DNA of 64,000 bases from Balanoglossus misakiensis (taxonomy: Eukaryota > Hemichordata): positions 4,898,001 to 4,962,000 of the forward strand of contig CM082588.2 in NCBI GenBank assembly GCA_040954595.2, in the 5' to 3' direction. The position numbers and the translations under genes were made by a program. Within the stretch, counting starts at the first letter, position 1. Every line of letters starts with the position of its first letter. Positions 32,986 through 47,400 of this stretch are shown here, in pieces. The notes below the pieces were generated by a model. It made no database searches. It was not told the origin of the DNA and saw only the letters and a list, made by a program, of their open reading frames with translations.

Positions 32986-33650
32986 AAGTCCAACCGAGTC
33001 GAGTTTCGGGTTAGAATTTCTACCCCAGCTTGAGCGCGAGGCCTTTTCAGCAATATCACGACAGAGCGAAGTTATGCCTGCTTCAGTAATGGCGACCCAA
33101 TGTTGTGTATGTACGCAACGTTTGACTACGCACGTGCAGAAGTACAGCCGTGTGGGGACGAACTTTGGCCACCATGCCTGTGTTGTCAACCGAGGCGCGT
33201 GTCACTATGGCGAACCCTCGACTCCTGCGATTTATCGATTTGATTACATTCAAGTGGACGCTGTCCCGCGGCTTACATAAATTCTCTGATATAAGACATG
33301 AGTCAATATAGAATTCGGTCTATATGATGTACACATTTGCAATATCATAACAACCATATAGAATGTGTGAAAATACATGGTGAAAATGTAGTGGGCCTGC
33401 AACCTGAAAATCTGAAACTGCGTTGTCGTTGTTTTTTATTCAATGACTCATTTTGATCGTTATCGCCGTCGTCTCGATAATGATTTTTAATCAAACTATT
33501 ATCTTTAGAGATACCACTGAGAAAAGTTTACAGGTTTAGAGCAAACTTTTATAGTGTTGAACTTTTACCCAATGGTATTACGTTTTGCATCTGACGGTCA
33601 CTGTCAGTTGCCCTGATTGGCTGAACGTTTCCCGTGACCTTTGATTCAAA
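32986..33650. promoter_or_regulatory. Shared upstream region of the acetyltransferase and WARS2 genes
   Basis: Two divergent genes have start codons 665 bp apart, so this stretch probably holds both promoters. A strong NF-Y type inverted CCAAT box, CTGATTGGCTG, lies at 33613-33623, just upstream of the WARS2 ATG. A minus-strand short upstream open frame begins at about 33175. No TATA box is evident, as is common for housekeeping genes. Confidence 0.35.
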
Positions 33651-35879
33651 ATGGCGCTGTCCATGGGACGGTGTGCGACGTGCAGGGCGATATTGAAGAC
33701 GGTGACAGTGTTTCACGTGGATCGCCTGTCTTCGAAACTTTGTTCAACCGGAGGAAAACAACTGACTAAGGTATACATGAAACGCGATGTTGGTCAGCGG
33801 TACCGCTTCGCGCATGCAACGACTAAGCCCTACCATACCGGCTGTGGCCTTATACGCCTCGTCGCCTTCGAACTCTCACTTTCAGAAACAGTGTAAACAT
33901 AAACACATACCTCGCCTTGCAGACATCTGTGTAATTCGCTAGCCACTTGTGAACATTTGATAGCCAACTGATGCGAGACTTGAAATCTTTGCCATCACAA
34001 CAGAAATCAGTGTTGATCTGTTTTTTTCTTCTGTATATTTCCCGTCTCAGGATCATGCATTTCCAAAGAGGGTGTTTTCTGGTATCCAGCCCACTGGCAT
34101 CCCACACATCGGCAACTATCTGGGTGCCATCACAAACTGGGTGAAGTTGCAAGAGGACAGCCAACAAGACGAAGTGATCTTCTGTGTAGTCGATATGCAC
34201 TCTGTGACCTTACCCCAGCAACCGTCCGAACTTCGGCAGAATATTTACGATATGGTGGTGTGTCTGTTGGCGTCGGGAATAGATCCACAGAAATCTATCC
34301 TCTTTCAACAGTCTTCGGTAAGTCTGATCATATCTTGTTCTACTGCTGACAAATGCCAGGGAAATCGATCGGTGCCTTACAATAAATGTGAAAGTGAGAT
34401 TCTGTTAATTTCAATGTACATGATGTATATTTCCACATGGCACAGTGATGGTATATATGTATATATATATATGCCGATTTCTCTGTATATGACCTTTGCG
34501 TTCAGAGGTCAACAAATGTACATGCATTGCATGCAATAAGTTTTCTGACACTTCTCTGAAATTGTATGGAGATTTGGAACTTTTTCAGATTACAATGCAT
34601 GGTATTTATGATAATCCATACTCATTTGTAGGTTGGGCAGCACACAGATCTGGCATGGATTCTGGGCTGCATGACGACGATGTCCAGACTCAACCATTTA
34701 CCACAGTGGAAGGTTGGTACCTTACCTAAGAATGTGAAGTAACTTCAACCACTTTTGAGAGACATAGTGTATCTTTGTGTGGCATTTGTACATTTGCCAG
34801 GTGGTATTTATGACACATTTTTTTCGTTGTTGCAGGCGAAAAGCGCAAAACGGAAAGAAGGGGTACACCTGGGACTGTACACCTATCCGATATTAATGGC
34901 AGCCGACATTATGCTTTACAAGTAAGGTTCAAGTTGTGTCAGAGAATTTGCATATTGACAATTCCAAATGATTTGTGAATTCCATTATAAGAGCTCACTG
35001 AAAGAAATTCAGTCATGTACCTGCAACGAGTGAGATGCAAACGTTTGAGATTGTTTTTCATGGTTTCCAGGGCAACACATGTACCAGTCGGTGATGACCA
35101 GATCCAGCACATAGAGCTGGCACAAGACTTGGCCAGGGTATTCAACAATACATATGGACCTTTCTTCCCAAGACCCAACTACATCTTCAGTAAGTGTCTG
35201 CTAGTGTAAGACTGCTGATTATAGAATCTTTATAGGACACTTTCACATCCTGTATGCTGTGACATTCATGCGTGTGTCCAGAATAGTCTGGCTGGGTATC
35301 GAGAAGTGAAACCAAGTATTTGTTCAGAAAATGATACTAATACACATTGGCAACAAATGAGAAACGGGAGTCTGGATTTCTATGTATTTTTCATCGTTTG
35401 AGGAAATGAATTGTATTCTTTCTCTTTCAGGTGAGGTCAAGAAAGTGAAAAGTCTACGCGATCCATCCAGCAAAATGAGCAAGTCTGACTCCACCGCACT
35501 CAGTCGAATCGACCTGACCGACTCGAAAGACGAAATCGTCAAGAAGTTCAAAAAGGCCGTGACGGACTTCCAGTCGGAGGTGACCTACGAACCAGAGACC
35601 CGTCTTGGGGTCAGCAACATGATCAATATACATTCGGCAGTCACGGGACTCACCGTGGATCAAATCTGCGCACAGGCCGAGGGGCTGCAAACCGCGGAAT
35701 ACAAGTTCGTTGTCGCAGACGCGGTGGATGCTAAATTGGCGCCGATTAGGGAGGAGATAAAGAGACTGAAAGCCGAGAAGGGTTACATTGAGGAAATACT
35801 GAGGACGGGTGCTGAAAAGGCGAGGGCAATTGCCGAGGAAAACTACAAGGAAGTCAAAAAGCTTGTTGGATTCTGTTGA
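33651..35879 (+). CDS. WARS2: Mitochondrial tryptophanyl-tRNA synthetase, six exons
   Basis: Charges mitochondrial tRNA-Trp with tryptophan using ATP. Exons 33651-33770, 34051-34317, 34632-34712, 34836-34921, 35071-35189 and 35431-35879 give 1122 nt (373 aa, close to the family's ~360) with matching phases. The ATG sits in CAAAATGG. Exon 1 encodes a basic, Cys-containing leader that suits mitochondrial import. Class I synthetase signatures are present: PHIGN (residues 58-62, the HIGH element) within [19 protein letters not shown], and KMSKS (239-243). Other family sequence includes VVDMHSVT and [20 protein letters not shown]. The bacterial-type organisation (no N-terminal WHEP domain) distinguishes it from the cytosolic enzyme. 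The gene is divergent from the acetyltransferase and converges on OSCP1. Confidence 0.96.
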
Positions 35880-36285
35880 GAATCGAACTCAGACATACAG
35901 TACAATTCATGTAGCAAAGCCAGAGTGTGTGTGCAACTAAGCTGGTTCAGCAGCTGAGGGGTTAGGTCTTGAGCATCTACCCAATCTCACCTGATCCGTG
36001 TGTATCAGCCAGGAACATTACAAATAGATGCAGTGAACAATGCTTCCAATTTCCAATTCATAAGAGCGCCCCCACAGCTGGTAAATGAATGTAGAAAATA
36101 GGAGAGTGCCCTCTCCCACAGATATGTACAATGTACTTGTGTGCATGCTTTCAGTATCAATCTGAAACTTTACGACTGTAAATATCAGAGGTAATGTTTA
36201 CAGAAGTCTCCGAAGTACCACTCAGCTCAGCTTCACCACATTTTTATATTTAATACTTGAGACTGCAATACCTGTTTTGTGAGAA

Positions 36286-36291
36286 AATAAA
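36286..36291 (+). terminator. WARS2 polyadenylation signal
   Basis: AATAAA about 400 bp after the WARS2 stop codon on the same strand. It is the first canonical hexamer I noticed downstream. Confidence 0.5.
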
Positions 36292-37350
36292 AGTACAATT
36301 CATTAGCAGCCTATGGTCTTTGCTTCAGAATGTGTATGTGTTGAGACATTCCATTGAGAATATACCACAAAGTCGGCCAGACCAATCACAAACTGTACCA
36401 ACACTAGAGCTACATACGTCAAATATTTTTTTTATTACATTACCCACAACACAGATTTGATACCAAAATATCGTAAATATCTCTGAAAATTGAGACACAC
36501 GCACATTACAAACATCTAAAATATTTAGTACCTCATCAGCAGTGAAAAATACAATATTTACATCGCTGGTCAGACAGGCATACCTGCCCCTTCCTTAAAT
36601 GGAAATAGAATGTGCTGGGAGTTAAAGGAAGTCTAATAGTGATGGGTTATACCATTTGGAAGAATGGGGAGGGTGGAAGGAGAGCAGGAGTAAATGTCTA
36701 AGTTTTTTGTGACATGGGAAGGTTGCACTGAATCAACAGTGCTTCCTGAATATTAAGTAGTTTACGAAATTCATCCGTCAAATAAATATCTGCGACTGAT
36801 AATTATTTGATTCTAAACTTAATGCTGGTCCCGTGGCTTGATTTTGAATGGTTGTCAAACATTTTTTTGGGGGAAAAACTATGTAAACTAAGTTCTTTAA
36901 AACAAGAAAATCTTGACATTGGAAACTTTGTTCAAAGTAAGCAAATTTGTAGAAAATCTGTCACAGAGGCTTATTCTGTCAATTATTTTACCACCATTAA
37001 GCAGAAAATATTTGACCGCAGAAAGATGTTCTGGAGGTTACATTAATACTGTAAAATAAAATATGTATCACACTCTCAAAATCACGGATTCTAATATTAA
37101 CCTTTTATAATTTTGTTCACACTGGGTTATTAAATACTGAATTTGACAACAGATAATTTTTTTATATTCAATCACAGATTACTGATAGAATTCTGGCAAA
37201 CTTCAGTATGTGCTAAAAAAACACTAGAATTGTAACATTTTGTCCCCTAGGTGTGCAGTGTTTTGCACATGCCATACCCCCAAGCTGTCTAACAAATGCA
37301 CATACCATGTCAGCTGTGCATTCTGTACTCAGTCTGCCGTCAATGTATGG

Positions 37351-37397
37351 TATGGTACGGTTGGACCTCTAAAGAGGGAACTGGGGGTGAAAGGGTT
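37351..37397 (+). mobile_element. Dispersed inverted-repeat element, copy B (one end)
   Basis: GGACCTCTAAAGAGGGAACT then GGGGGTGAAAGGGTT is the reverse complement of the left end of copy A. Only one end is clear. Strand is relative to copy C. Confidence 0.55.
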
Positions 37398-38410
37398 AAT
37401 TGAATTCTTCACCGGGATTCCTGATTAAAAGTTGAAAGACTTCACAAGCCTTTCATTCAGCATGTACTCAACAAATACAGTGAAAATACGACATAAACAG
37501 GAGAAGGGCCTGACTTATACAAACAATGTATAACACTTTCCTATCTTGTTCGACAATCGCAAACACGATGACAGAAAGAAAAGACTACAGTTCAATATTC
37601 CATGAACGATTGCACCTGACTGTACACAAAAAAATATAAACTGCATACCTTAATTCAAATTATCTAAAGTTCCGTAACCTTCCCACAGTTACTTGTCAGT
37701 TTTCATTTAACACAGATCACATAATCTCATAATCCTAATTTTTCGTTCTTGATACATTATGTACATTTAAAGACAAGACAAATTTTTAAAAGTCAAGGAC
37801 GGATGAAGCTTTTATGACATCACAACCATACACCTCCACCGCTGTGCAAAGTGGAATAGTCCATTTACAGAGGAACACTTGGTCTTCGCCATAATTAGAC
37901 AAAATAGGGGGCATAGAGTAAGATTTTTTAATAAACAGGTTTGTGAGAAAACCATCGTTTTTTGATGATTCTCATCTTGTTAAACACAAATACCAATTAA
38001 GTACACTATGATTAATTCCAATCCATATGCAATTTTAAACAAATAATACATGTACATGCCTTGTTTCATGTACTCGTATATATCATTTATGGAAAGCCAA
38101 CTACAAAAGCACAAAAGATGAAAATACCTGTCCATTGCTAGTTTGCAGACCAATTAAAAGATTTACAGAAACCATAAATCAAGAGGTTGATGGAATAACT
38201 GCATTGTAAACGTGTAAAAATCATCTTGAACAAAATGTTTGATTAATCAAGTTCAATAATATTAGGGGTGGACTTCGAGACAAAGTCATAATTTAAAAAA
38301 AAAGGGGGTGGAAAGTGCTCCTTAAACATCCCTCTGTCAAGTGGACTCTTCCAACATTTCAATGGCTCCATACTGAGTCTGTAACATTTCGCGGGTTTGT
38401 TGGGGGGAGG

Positions 38411-41400
38411 TTATGAAGCACTGTCCATAAGTTCCAGCAGATCGTCACCTTTGCTGCCCGACGCACCCGAGTCAGGAATTGCCAAGTCACCCATGATCTT
38501 GCTCAGTTCATCATTCCCTTTCAGCTATTTCAGAAAAAATGTTGAAAAAAATAATTTAGAAACAATGTTTTAAAAACCGATTGGATTAGTAAAATTCCTA
38601 ATACTAGTATTAGTTCCTTAGAAGATTGGCATATTATGGGGTGCACCCCAAGATACTATTTCTTCACTAAAATTTATAATTTTTTTTCTACAAGTGGCAC
38701 ACACACTCATCTCTACCAGAATAAATTAACATTGTTTGAAATGAAAATTATACAAGTGACTGGACAGTCACTGCAGATGATAACTACTGAATTCTTTTCT
38801 CCCAACTAAACCTTTTGTGATGTCCCTGACATATACATGTGGATAGAATCTGTACGCAGTCTCTGTACATGTACACCTATTGTATCTGATATGATAAATC
38901 TATTCTCAGTCACGTCTGAGCGGAGATGCGATCCTTTCCGCCGATCGAAAATGATTACTTTTTTGACAAGGCGAAACGAGCACGTCGTGTCTGCCATCTG
39001 ATCATTATAAAAGCTAGGCAGATGCCTTTCCACTCTCAGTCGAACAACATTAGAATGGCTGGAGCCTTTGTGATTTATCAAGTAAGAAAAACACGCGGTG
39101 ATGTTTTATGCCGCGACTGCGTGACTCTGCGTGTGATTGCCGCGTGTTTCGCTGAAAGGGAAATATCCTGAATTGAAAGTTTCCGTGGTTACTGATTTTC
39201 TTCCCTCCCTCTCTGCAGGAGGAATGCCATGGCACTGTCCCATCCCATCTCCTATGCAACAAAACCTTAGTTTGCGCAACCTTTGGACACTGGTTAACGA
39301 GACTAATTGAGGGGGTTATTATGATTTTCTTCACGAGGAGAACCATTTGATATCTGAGGCGAACCTTGAGCCATTATGAACAAGTCATTGTCCAGCTTTA
39401 TAAACAAGTCATTGAATCATTCTCTTTTGAAGTTGTTACCCATTCCTTGCCTGTGCAATTGTATTTTGAAGAAAGTCAAGGAGACCACGCCTTCATGGAC
39501 AAATCACAACATGTAGAATCTCGTACCGACAATGTGGCAAGGTCGCTATCAAATCCTTGCTATAATTGGACTACAGATTTGTGTACGTCTACAGCGCTTT
39601 CACCTTTATGCGCCAATGCTCATATCATGAGAGAGCGTTGATCCATGAATGTGTGACGAGTCAGCGCTGGCATACTGACTAGAGGGCTTGCAGTCACATA
39701 TTGTGGACATATTTTTCAATTCATAAACTGTCAGATAGACAATCAAAGATACGTCTTGTTAAAAAGATGGATCGAAGACTTCATGTTTCGATCAAATAAA
39801 TGGCCGCCCTTCAACAGCGTTCCAACAATATACTAGCAATCTCTGCTAATTTATACCAAATTAAATGGTCACTCATTTCTATCTAATGTTGCAATTTTCA
39901 TCCTCCAATCCCATCCCAGGATTTACATACTGTACTACACGGCACTAGCTACAGTGGATAGCAAGAATAGCAAAATGCAACATATTCATATTTCCACAAA
40001 GTCCACAAAGAGAGAAATATCGAACGCAGAGACTAAAATGACCCAGTTCTGTTACATGTACAACTATTCATTCTAATCAACATGCGATGCAAGTTTCTTT
40101 TCCCCCTGAGTTATCACGTCTACTCTCTGACCTTAATTACTACACAGACAATCTGATTGGGAAGACGCCTATTCAAAATGGATGTCGCTGACAGAGACAG
40201 ACCTTATTAAAAACTGCGCCTCAATAGACAGTGCACACACTTTACAAAGAAAATCAATATTCACTCGATCAGATTCTGTGGAATATAATAGTTACTGGTA
40301 CTTCTTCAATTATCAATTCCGCGGAAAAGGTATCAAAAGTGGGGAAAGAAAGAGAATTGCTATTTAATTGCCTAAACGAGTTTTGATTTCTCTATTTTAC
40401 ATAAACTAATAAAATCAAGCACGTAAAAAAATTGCTACACCGCATTCATTTCTCCTTCAAGGAAATTTGCCTCACCGCAATAAATCCCCAGTTTTCATTT
40501 AATGTGTTTTGCCTCCATCCTTTTATTACTGTTGCTACGGCGACAGCCATCAGCGAGGACAGTCTGATGGGGTTTCTTTATTGATGAATTCCTTCTTTGA
40601 ATAAACAAGAGGACCCGGAGAGGCTGGCCGTAACCAACAAGCTCTCGGGTTACCGTGGCGACTCAAGAGCGCTTGTACTGATTTCAAGGCTTTGTAATTT
40701 GCACAGGAGGGTGGGGTGGGGGAGCTGGTGACAGTTTACTACGTTTAATGGGGGAGAGCCTAGCGGAGCTTGTATTGCTCTTGAATTCTCTAATGGTACT
40801 TTGATGGCGACACTGGCATCCTCTCTGGGCATTATTCCCTGATCTTCACGTCTCCTTTCCGTGTTTTCAGTAAACGTCACAAAACTGCTTTTTTTTTCAA
40901 GAGACCGTTACGTGGTAAAAGCACCTGTTGAACGGTGTTCCGCTTTCCGCGAACGTCTGGCCTCGTTCTGTGGTTGTTTGTTCAACTACATCGCGTTTCA
41001 TAGCTACAAGGAGGCTTTACTCTACACTCTGAAGAACCTACACGTTACAGATATTCTCAGGTAAACTTTATAAGGATTATCAACAAGTTGGAATGGAAGC
41101 CATGAAATAACAACACACCAAATACCAAACTGGATTTGTTGGAATATATCACACACCGAAGTTTCGACATTTTCTTGATGACAATATGCAGCACACTCAA
41201 CTATTTTCCTGATATGATTGCAATCTCCATCCCCATACATATTCAGCTCTACGAGTCAACCGGATTTGACATCACAATCTCAATCTAAAAATAGCCCTGG
41301 TAAATGGCTACACTGATACATGTATTGGTAACTTGTTGCTAGGGCAACAGCACACTGCATCTGATTGACTGTATATGGTATTGCACTCACTACAAAAAGC

Positions 41401-44400
41401 CACCTCTCATCTATAAACCTGTATATTTGTATGCACGGCCATGCACCGTACACTCTCCGGCCTGAAGCTGCTTTCTCTTTAAAAGTAATCCTTTAATTCA
41501 GTCTTCTGTTGAACTTCCTTGTAAGACTCATTTGTCATCCCTGAAGGGTTTATATCATGCACAAATCACTCTCTTCCAGAGTGATCCACAAATTTTTTCC
41601 TCACCTTTTTTTTCAAGGAATATTTGAGATAAAATATGCCCTTCACTGTGCGGTATTTCAGAAACACTGTCCTTCCACTTTTAATAATGGAGTCAAACCT
41701 GTCTATAATGGCCAGTCAAGGGATTTTCCAAAACAAGCCCTTACATGTATACACAGAGTCATAATTTTCCAGGAAGCCTGCAGAATTCATCACACATTAT
41801 GATCTAATTTTTTCTCCCATACAATTCATCCTTTTTTATCCATAAGTAATGAAATGTATCTTACCTTTGAAAAATCAATATTAATAACTTTGAAGTCGTA
41901 CTGTGGAGGTCTGTTGACTGCATACTGTCTGAAATTCAAAATAAGAAACAAATTAATTTCTGTAAACCACAACAGTGCTATTGTTGCTTGAACAGAAACA
42001 ACTGGCACGGTGCTGGATGTAATGAGCACTTACTCTTCCTCAGCATCGTTCTGGAATAGATTGATCCGGAATCCCTTGTCCCTCTTCGTTTCAGCCTCTT
42101 TCCCGATACTGCCCATCAGATGCGCTAGAAGGTTCAACTCGGCCTTTGCAAGTGGGTTGGGGTTATTGCTGTCCTGTGGTGTTAGGAGAGAAAGTTTCAC
42201 ATTAGAAGGTTACATGAATGACAAACTGTCATATATTGCAAAATGCATACTAAAGCAATGAAATATAACTGAGTTAGTTTTTAATGTTAACTATATTACC
42301 CTCGTTACCAGGGCACTACTATTTTTATAATGTGCAGTTTAAAGCGCATAGCTCGTCTCACACGCATGTTCCAACTGTAGCCGCTGGTTACAGATGTTTA
42401 GTGAACAGTCAATCCCATAAGGCAGTGCTCTGTCCTAACAACAGAGAAGATGGTGGCGACCATAATCTGTTTCGGAGATGAACTTAAGGAGACACTCGCA
42501 TCCCAGTTGCTGCAAGATGTGAACAAAAAACATGGCCGACTTACCACATCGGATGACGCCGAGGCTCCCTTCTGCCTACTGCTGGAGATCTGTGTTTCGA
42601 CTGGTCTGGACACGTTGTACATGTTGGTGCCTAGCTTCGTCACCCGATCGCCCTTCATGTCGAAGGAGCCCTCCCTCAGCGAGGCCATGTACTTGCCGGT
42701 TACAGGGAATTCTTTTGAGGTGACTTGAGAGCCGTTTGTGAAATACCTGGAGGGAAGAAATCACCAAGGAGGTACGTGAAGCAGAGTTGGCCAGAAATAA
42801 CAGCTGATACCTTACATTGTGTCGAGAGAAAGATATCTGAAGCAAGCTACATACATTATGATTTTGCAACAAAGTGGGCATTTTCACTGACTATGCAACT
42901 GATTGAAAATGACAATATACTTCATTATTTTATTCTTGAAATATGTTGAATCCTTGCATATGAAAGTGATGTGTGCAAAATTTGGAACTTGCCTTATCGT
43001 TCCGGGAATGTCTGAACCGTACGGAACAGGACCGTTTCCAGGGAGAGCAAATCTACCATTGGAATTCTGTACTTTGTCTTTTAGGAATATCGACACCTGG
43101 AAAAAAATGAACAACACAACAATCACATTATCAGTGCTGTCACCAACTGTTGATATCTGGTTCATGGTTTCTATTCACATTATTTTATTTCAAGACAAGA
43201 AGTGGATGATTACTGATCTGCCTTACCCTGATGTGCATATCTTCGAAGAATTCTAACAATGTCTGTCGGATAATCTGAAATTCACCAGCTGGAAGGGATG
43301 CATAGTGCTGTCGAGAGAAGGAACACATGAAGTTGATTTTTCAATAAGACAATTTCATTATCAAAAGTTCTTTAAACTTGTTACATGATTTTTATTGCAT
43401 TTAAATATTGGTAAGACATATTATGGTACAGAAATCAGGCAAATACCAAGTCTTACAATTCTCTGGCAAATGTGTAAGCCTTTTGTACTTTTTGTCAATT
43501 TTGGAGGGGACAGGTACTTTCTGATGCGGCTTCTCAAATCTCCCTGTCATGGCTTTCTCTTTTTTTTTGTGGGAGAAGAGAAAATGATGACTTGTTTACC
43601 TGTATGAGGAGTCTGTAGACGTTATCAACCTGCCCTTTGATTGGTGGAGAGTCTTCAACAAAGACTCGGATAGCATCCATGTGGTTGAACGTGACAAGAA
43701 GTAGGTCGGACGGTCTGAGACACAGGGATACTTGGTACTTGAAAGCCATTGTCATGAGATCATAGAGCTGCAGAAGAAAAGAAAGTATGTGTGTATCAGA
43801 TACATGTAGGCTGTGGGAAGGTTGCTGGCTCTTAGAGCAAAGTTGAGATTTACAATGTAGACAATCACTGATTTTCAATGGGTAGCCATATGAAAAAGAA
43901 GTCCCACCACAAGTTCTAAATTAGAACACTCAGACATGCCATTTTATTCATAGATGAGGCAATGTAAATTACCGTAGAGGCGACTGTGTACATTTACGTG
44001 TTGTGCAGTAACCGTAGTCACACTATGACATTTAGTTTTGACGAGCAAGTAAAAATGATCTTTGCAATATCTTCAGGTGACTCCTGGCTGGGGTATACCA
44101 TGCATGCATGGTTCTATACATGTCTGTCTCAGATATGAGTAGTGTCATCAATATTTTGACAAACTGAATTAATAATTGATGGCAGGATGGGATTATCGAA
44201 TCTGATAAACTTCTCTCCCTTTCTCGACAGTCTGCATGGCGGGTTCAAACGATGGCATGAATGTTATCTTTACCCAGTGTAAACTAAATCATTTATGAAT
44301 ACCACTATGGGAATCAGGCTATTCAAGTTTTGCTGTGTTTGCTATACATGTGTGTATAAATTATCCTCATGTTACTGAGATAGGTTTCAGGATTTGTTTA

Positions 44401-47400
44401 TGTGGGATTGTGATTTGCCTGTGAACTGACAGATTGATGTGTAACATGGGGTGGGGGGGGGGGGAGGAAGAGAGGATTTTGGCTTTTAAAATTCACTGAC
44501 TTGTCGGGAAAGAGAAAACGAATTCTTTCCCTGAGATTTCTTAGAATTTAGAGATTTCTGCAGAATTCAGATATATTGGTACACGCTGTTTGTAAATTTT
44601 ATAGATACAGGTAAATACACACATTCTGCTCACTGATGATTGCTTATAAAGGTCTGAGGAGATATCCCGCATTTCGCTGGAGTAAACAAATCATCTAAAG
44701 GCAACTGAGACGTCTGGAGAAAACTCGGGGCTAAAAGTGATTACCGAGGAAATCTTTGTAAGATCTTGCTAATTGGCCAGGCAGCCTACTTGGCGGCCAT
44801 TACGGATCCTCAGCAAACCGAGACTGATTAGATTTGTTTCTATGTTTGCTGACTTGATGACATCATTACTGCGTGTGTTCCGCTCGAGCTGCGTTTATCT
44901 TTACAGACACTTACACCTCAACTACTGGTCGACCTTTTCTAAAATCTCTCTTGACATTTCACCAAAAATTTGACACATGTCCCACATCTTTCTTGCAGAA
45001 TATGCTCAAATCATTTTCTTCTTTTTTTTCAGAGCTCTTCAGAAATCTTGGAAAGAGTCTGCTATCAGGTGCACAGACTCCACATATAAGACTGCCCTTT
45101 TCCTTTCTTACCTTGTCCATACTCGCTGTGTTTAATCTCATGATAGATGCATGCGCTAGTCTGTCAAAGACGGTTCTCATGGCTTTCTTGGAGTATGCTT
45201 CCTGGGGTTTGAACAACTCGTCCATAAATCTTTTGTTGAACATAGTTCCAATGATGTCATGCATCACTGTGGAGAGAGAAAGAGAGAGAGAGATGAGAAA
45301 ATTAGTCTGTCGTTCAAACTGCTAATGTCACGCATCCCACTAGAAAGTGTCATTTTGAGTTTCATTTCTAAATTAATTTACATCCAATGGTAATTCTACC
45401 CTTTCATTTTATAATAACATCATTTGAATCATACAACCTGGCAACTGTTTTTGCAGGGAACTAAAAATACAGGCCTTTACTCAACAGAGACATCTTTCAC
45501 GTTTTTGATCGAAATACTCTCTTCCCCGAGTGCACTTACTGTACAACAATCAATCAAAGCAAACCCTCACTTGAACCCTGCGACCTAATTGCCTTGTGCA
45601 CGTACAGCGTTATCCTTTCAGGAAAATCACGGCACACCTTTTGACCATCGATACATCCAATCTTCCATTGTCAAACACTCTATTTATATTCCACATAAGT
45701 ACCGCAAAATTGTCATTACTCCACATCGACAGTGTCGGGCTCTCAACACTTTCACCCTCCATTTTGATGTAACTAAGTCAATCCGCAGCTACATGGATTG
45801 TAAATGATGGGATTTAACCAACATACTTTAGGGGGGGATTTCACTGCAGGTAAAAAAAACACATCCACTGCATCTGAAAGGCCTAATGCATCAGGGTACA
45901 TGTAACTTGTCTTAATTCACAAGATTAAAAGGTTTGCTGATAGCTTCGTACTGCAGGGTTTAGTCGTCTAATGGACTGCCTTTGCGGCCTTACACTGCTG
46001 TGCACGATACCAGAATTCTCTGTATGGAACGCTCTGTGGGATATATCCAGTGAAGCTTATTATTCTAAAAGGTTTGCAGAAAAAATGGGACGCTCGCTAT
46101 TAGCGAGTACATACGTTTACCATTAAATCCTTCACTTAGTCTGTCGAAGTCATAATTCAGTTTAATAACAGAAAAATGAATGCATTGAAAAAGAGACAAA
46201 AGTGTGCAAATATTATGCATACACACATGAACAAGTAATGCACATGTTTGTGTGTGTATATCACATGGTTAAATCTTTGCTTGTCTGATGCTCATCCTTC
46301 GGTATCACCTTTTCAAAATACATCTAACGACGGCAGAATTTTGTGCTCATTGCAATACACGTACGTGAACAACGCTCCACGGAGCACACCAGATCTGATT
46401 TATAGAGAATTCATGTGTTGTAATGTCCCCAAGGGCTCACACAGAGCTCCTCGTCTGTTTACTTGTAACTATGGTAACGGGAGACTACTTGTGCCTTGCC
46501 TTGATTGGATCCAGATGGGATGCGATGCCCCGAAGCATTTGTGAAACTTCAGTTGGATTTCCTCAATAAAAGTCACAACTCTCACGTACATGTAATATAA
46601 CTTGTCTTCCCTAAAGAAATAACAAAATCTATATCGTCCAAAATTCTGAACCAATACACATACTGGTACATGTACATGTAGAATGTAAATCAAATTTAAT
46701 GTCATAACAATTTACGTAGCAAAGTACTCTTTGAAAAGGCCACTGAAATGCACCCTGGAATAACCAGGAAAAGGATCATCTATTACCACAGTGCAAGCGA
46801 TCCCGGAATATTGTGTCTCATTATCCATGAAATTTAAATGGATATAATCTTCCGGATATGAAAAAAAAACAGGCATCCATGCCCAAAGTATCTATATAAC
46901 TGATTTGTGTCTAGAATGGTCTTTTTAGAACTGTATCATGTTACATTTGTACATTTTATTTTACCTGTTTGATAGATGTAATGGATCTGAAGCAGCTGGT
47001 TCCTCCATTGCAATATCTTTGCCATAATTTTACACATACATTTGAAACTGTCCGTATATGCATATTTTGAGCAAATGAAAATCCATTTATAGATTTACAT
47101 GGTTAAATGTTTATTTACAGGAAATCCATACCAAGTTTGACAATAATTTAACAGCAAACTAAAAAGATGTTGCAGTTTTCTACCCCTCTACTCTTTCCAT
47201 TCTTTATGTACTTTTAATTAAAACCCTGTCAAAGACACATTGCAAGCTTTTGCAACAGAACCCATTATGCAAGTGAATGCACTGCCCAGGTTTATAGCCG
47301 CAATACATTCATCAATTATGCATATCAATTCCAGTTGCAATTTATTTCACTTAAAAACCTTATTGTAGAAGTGAGATCTGTGTCATACGGATGACGGACA

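Larger units (their letters stand above)
35880..38410. other. Intergenic region between convergent WARS2 and OSCP1
   Basis: About 2.5 kb holding both 3' UTRs. It contains the WARS2 polyadenylation signal and one copy of a dispersed inverted-repeat element (37351-37397). No additional gene is supported. Confidence 0.5.

Noticed and set aside
38926-39346. Overlapping frames on both strands in OSCP1 intron 8
   Set aside because: No domain, splice sites or bias; OSCP1 exons account for the conserved coding sequence here.
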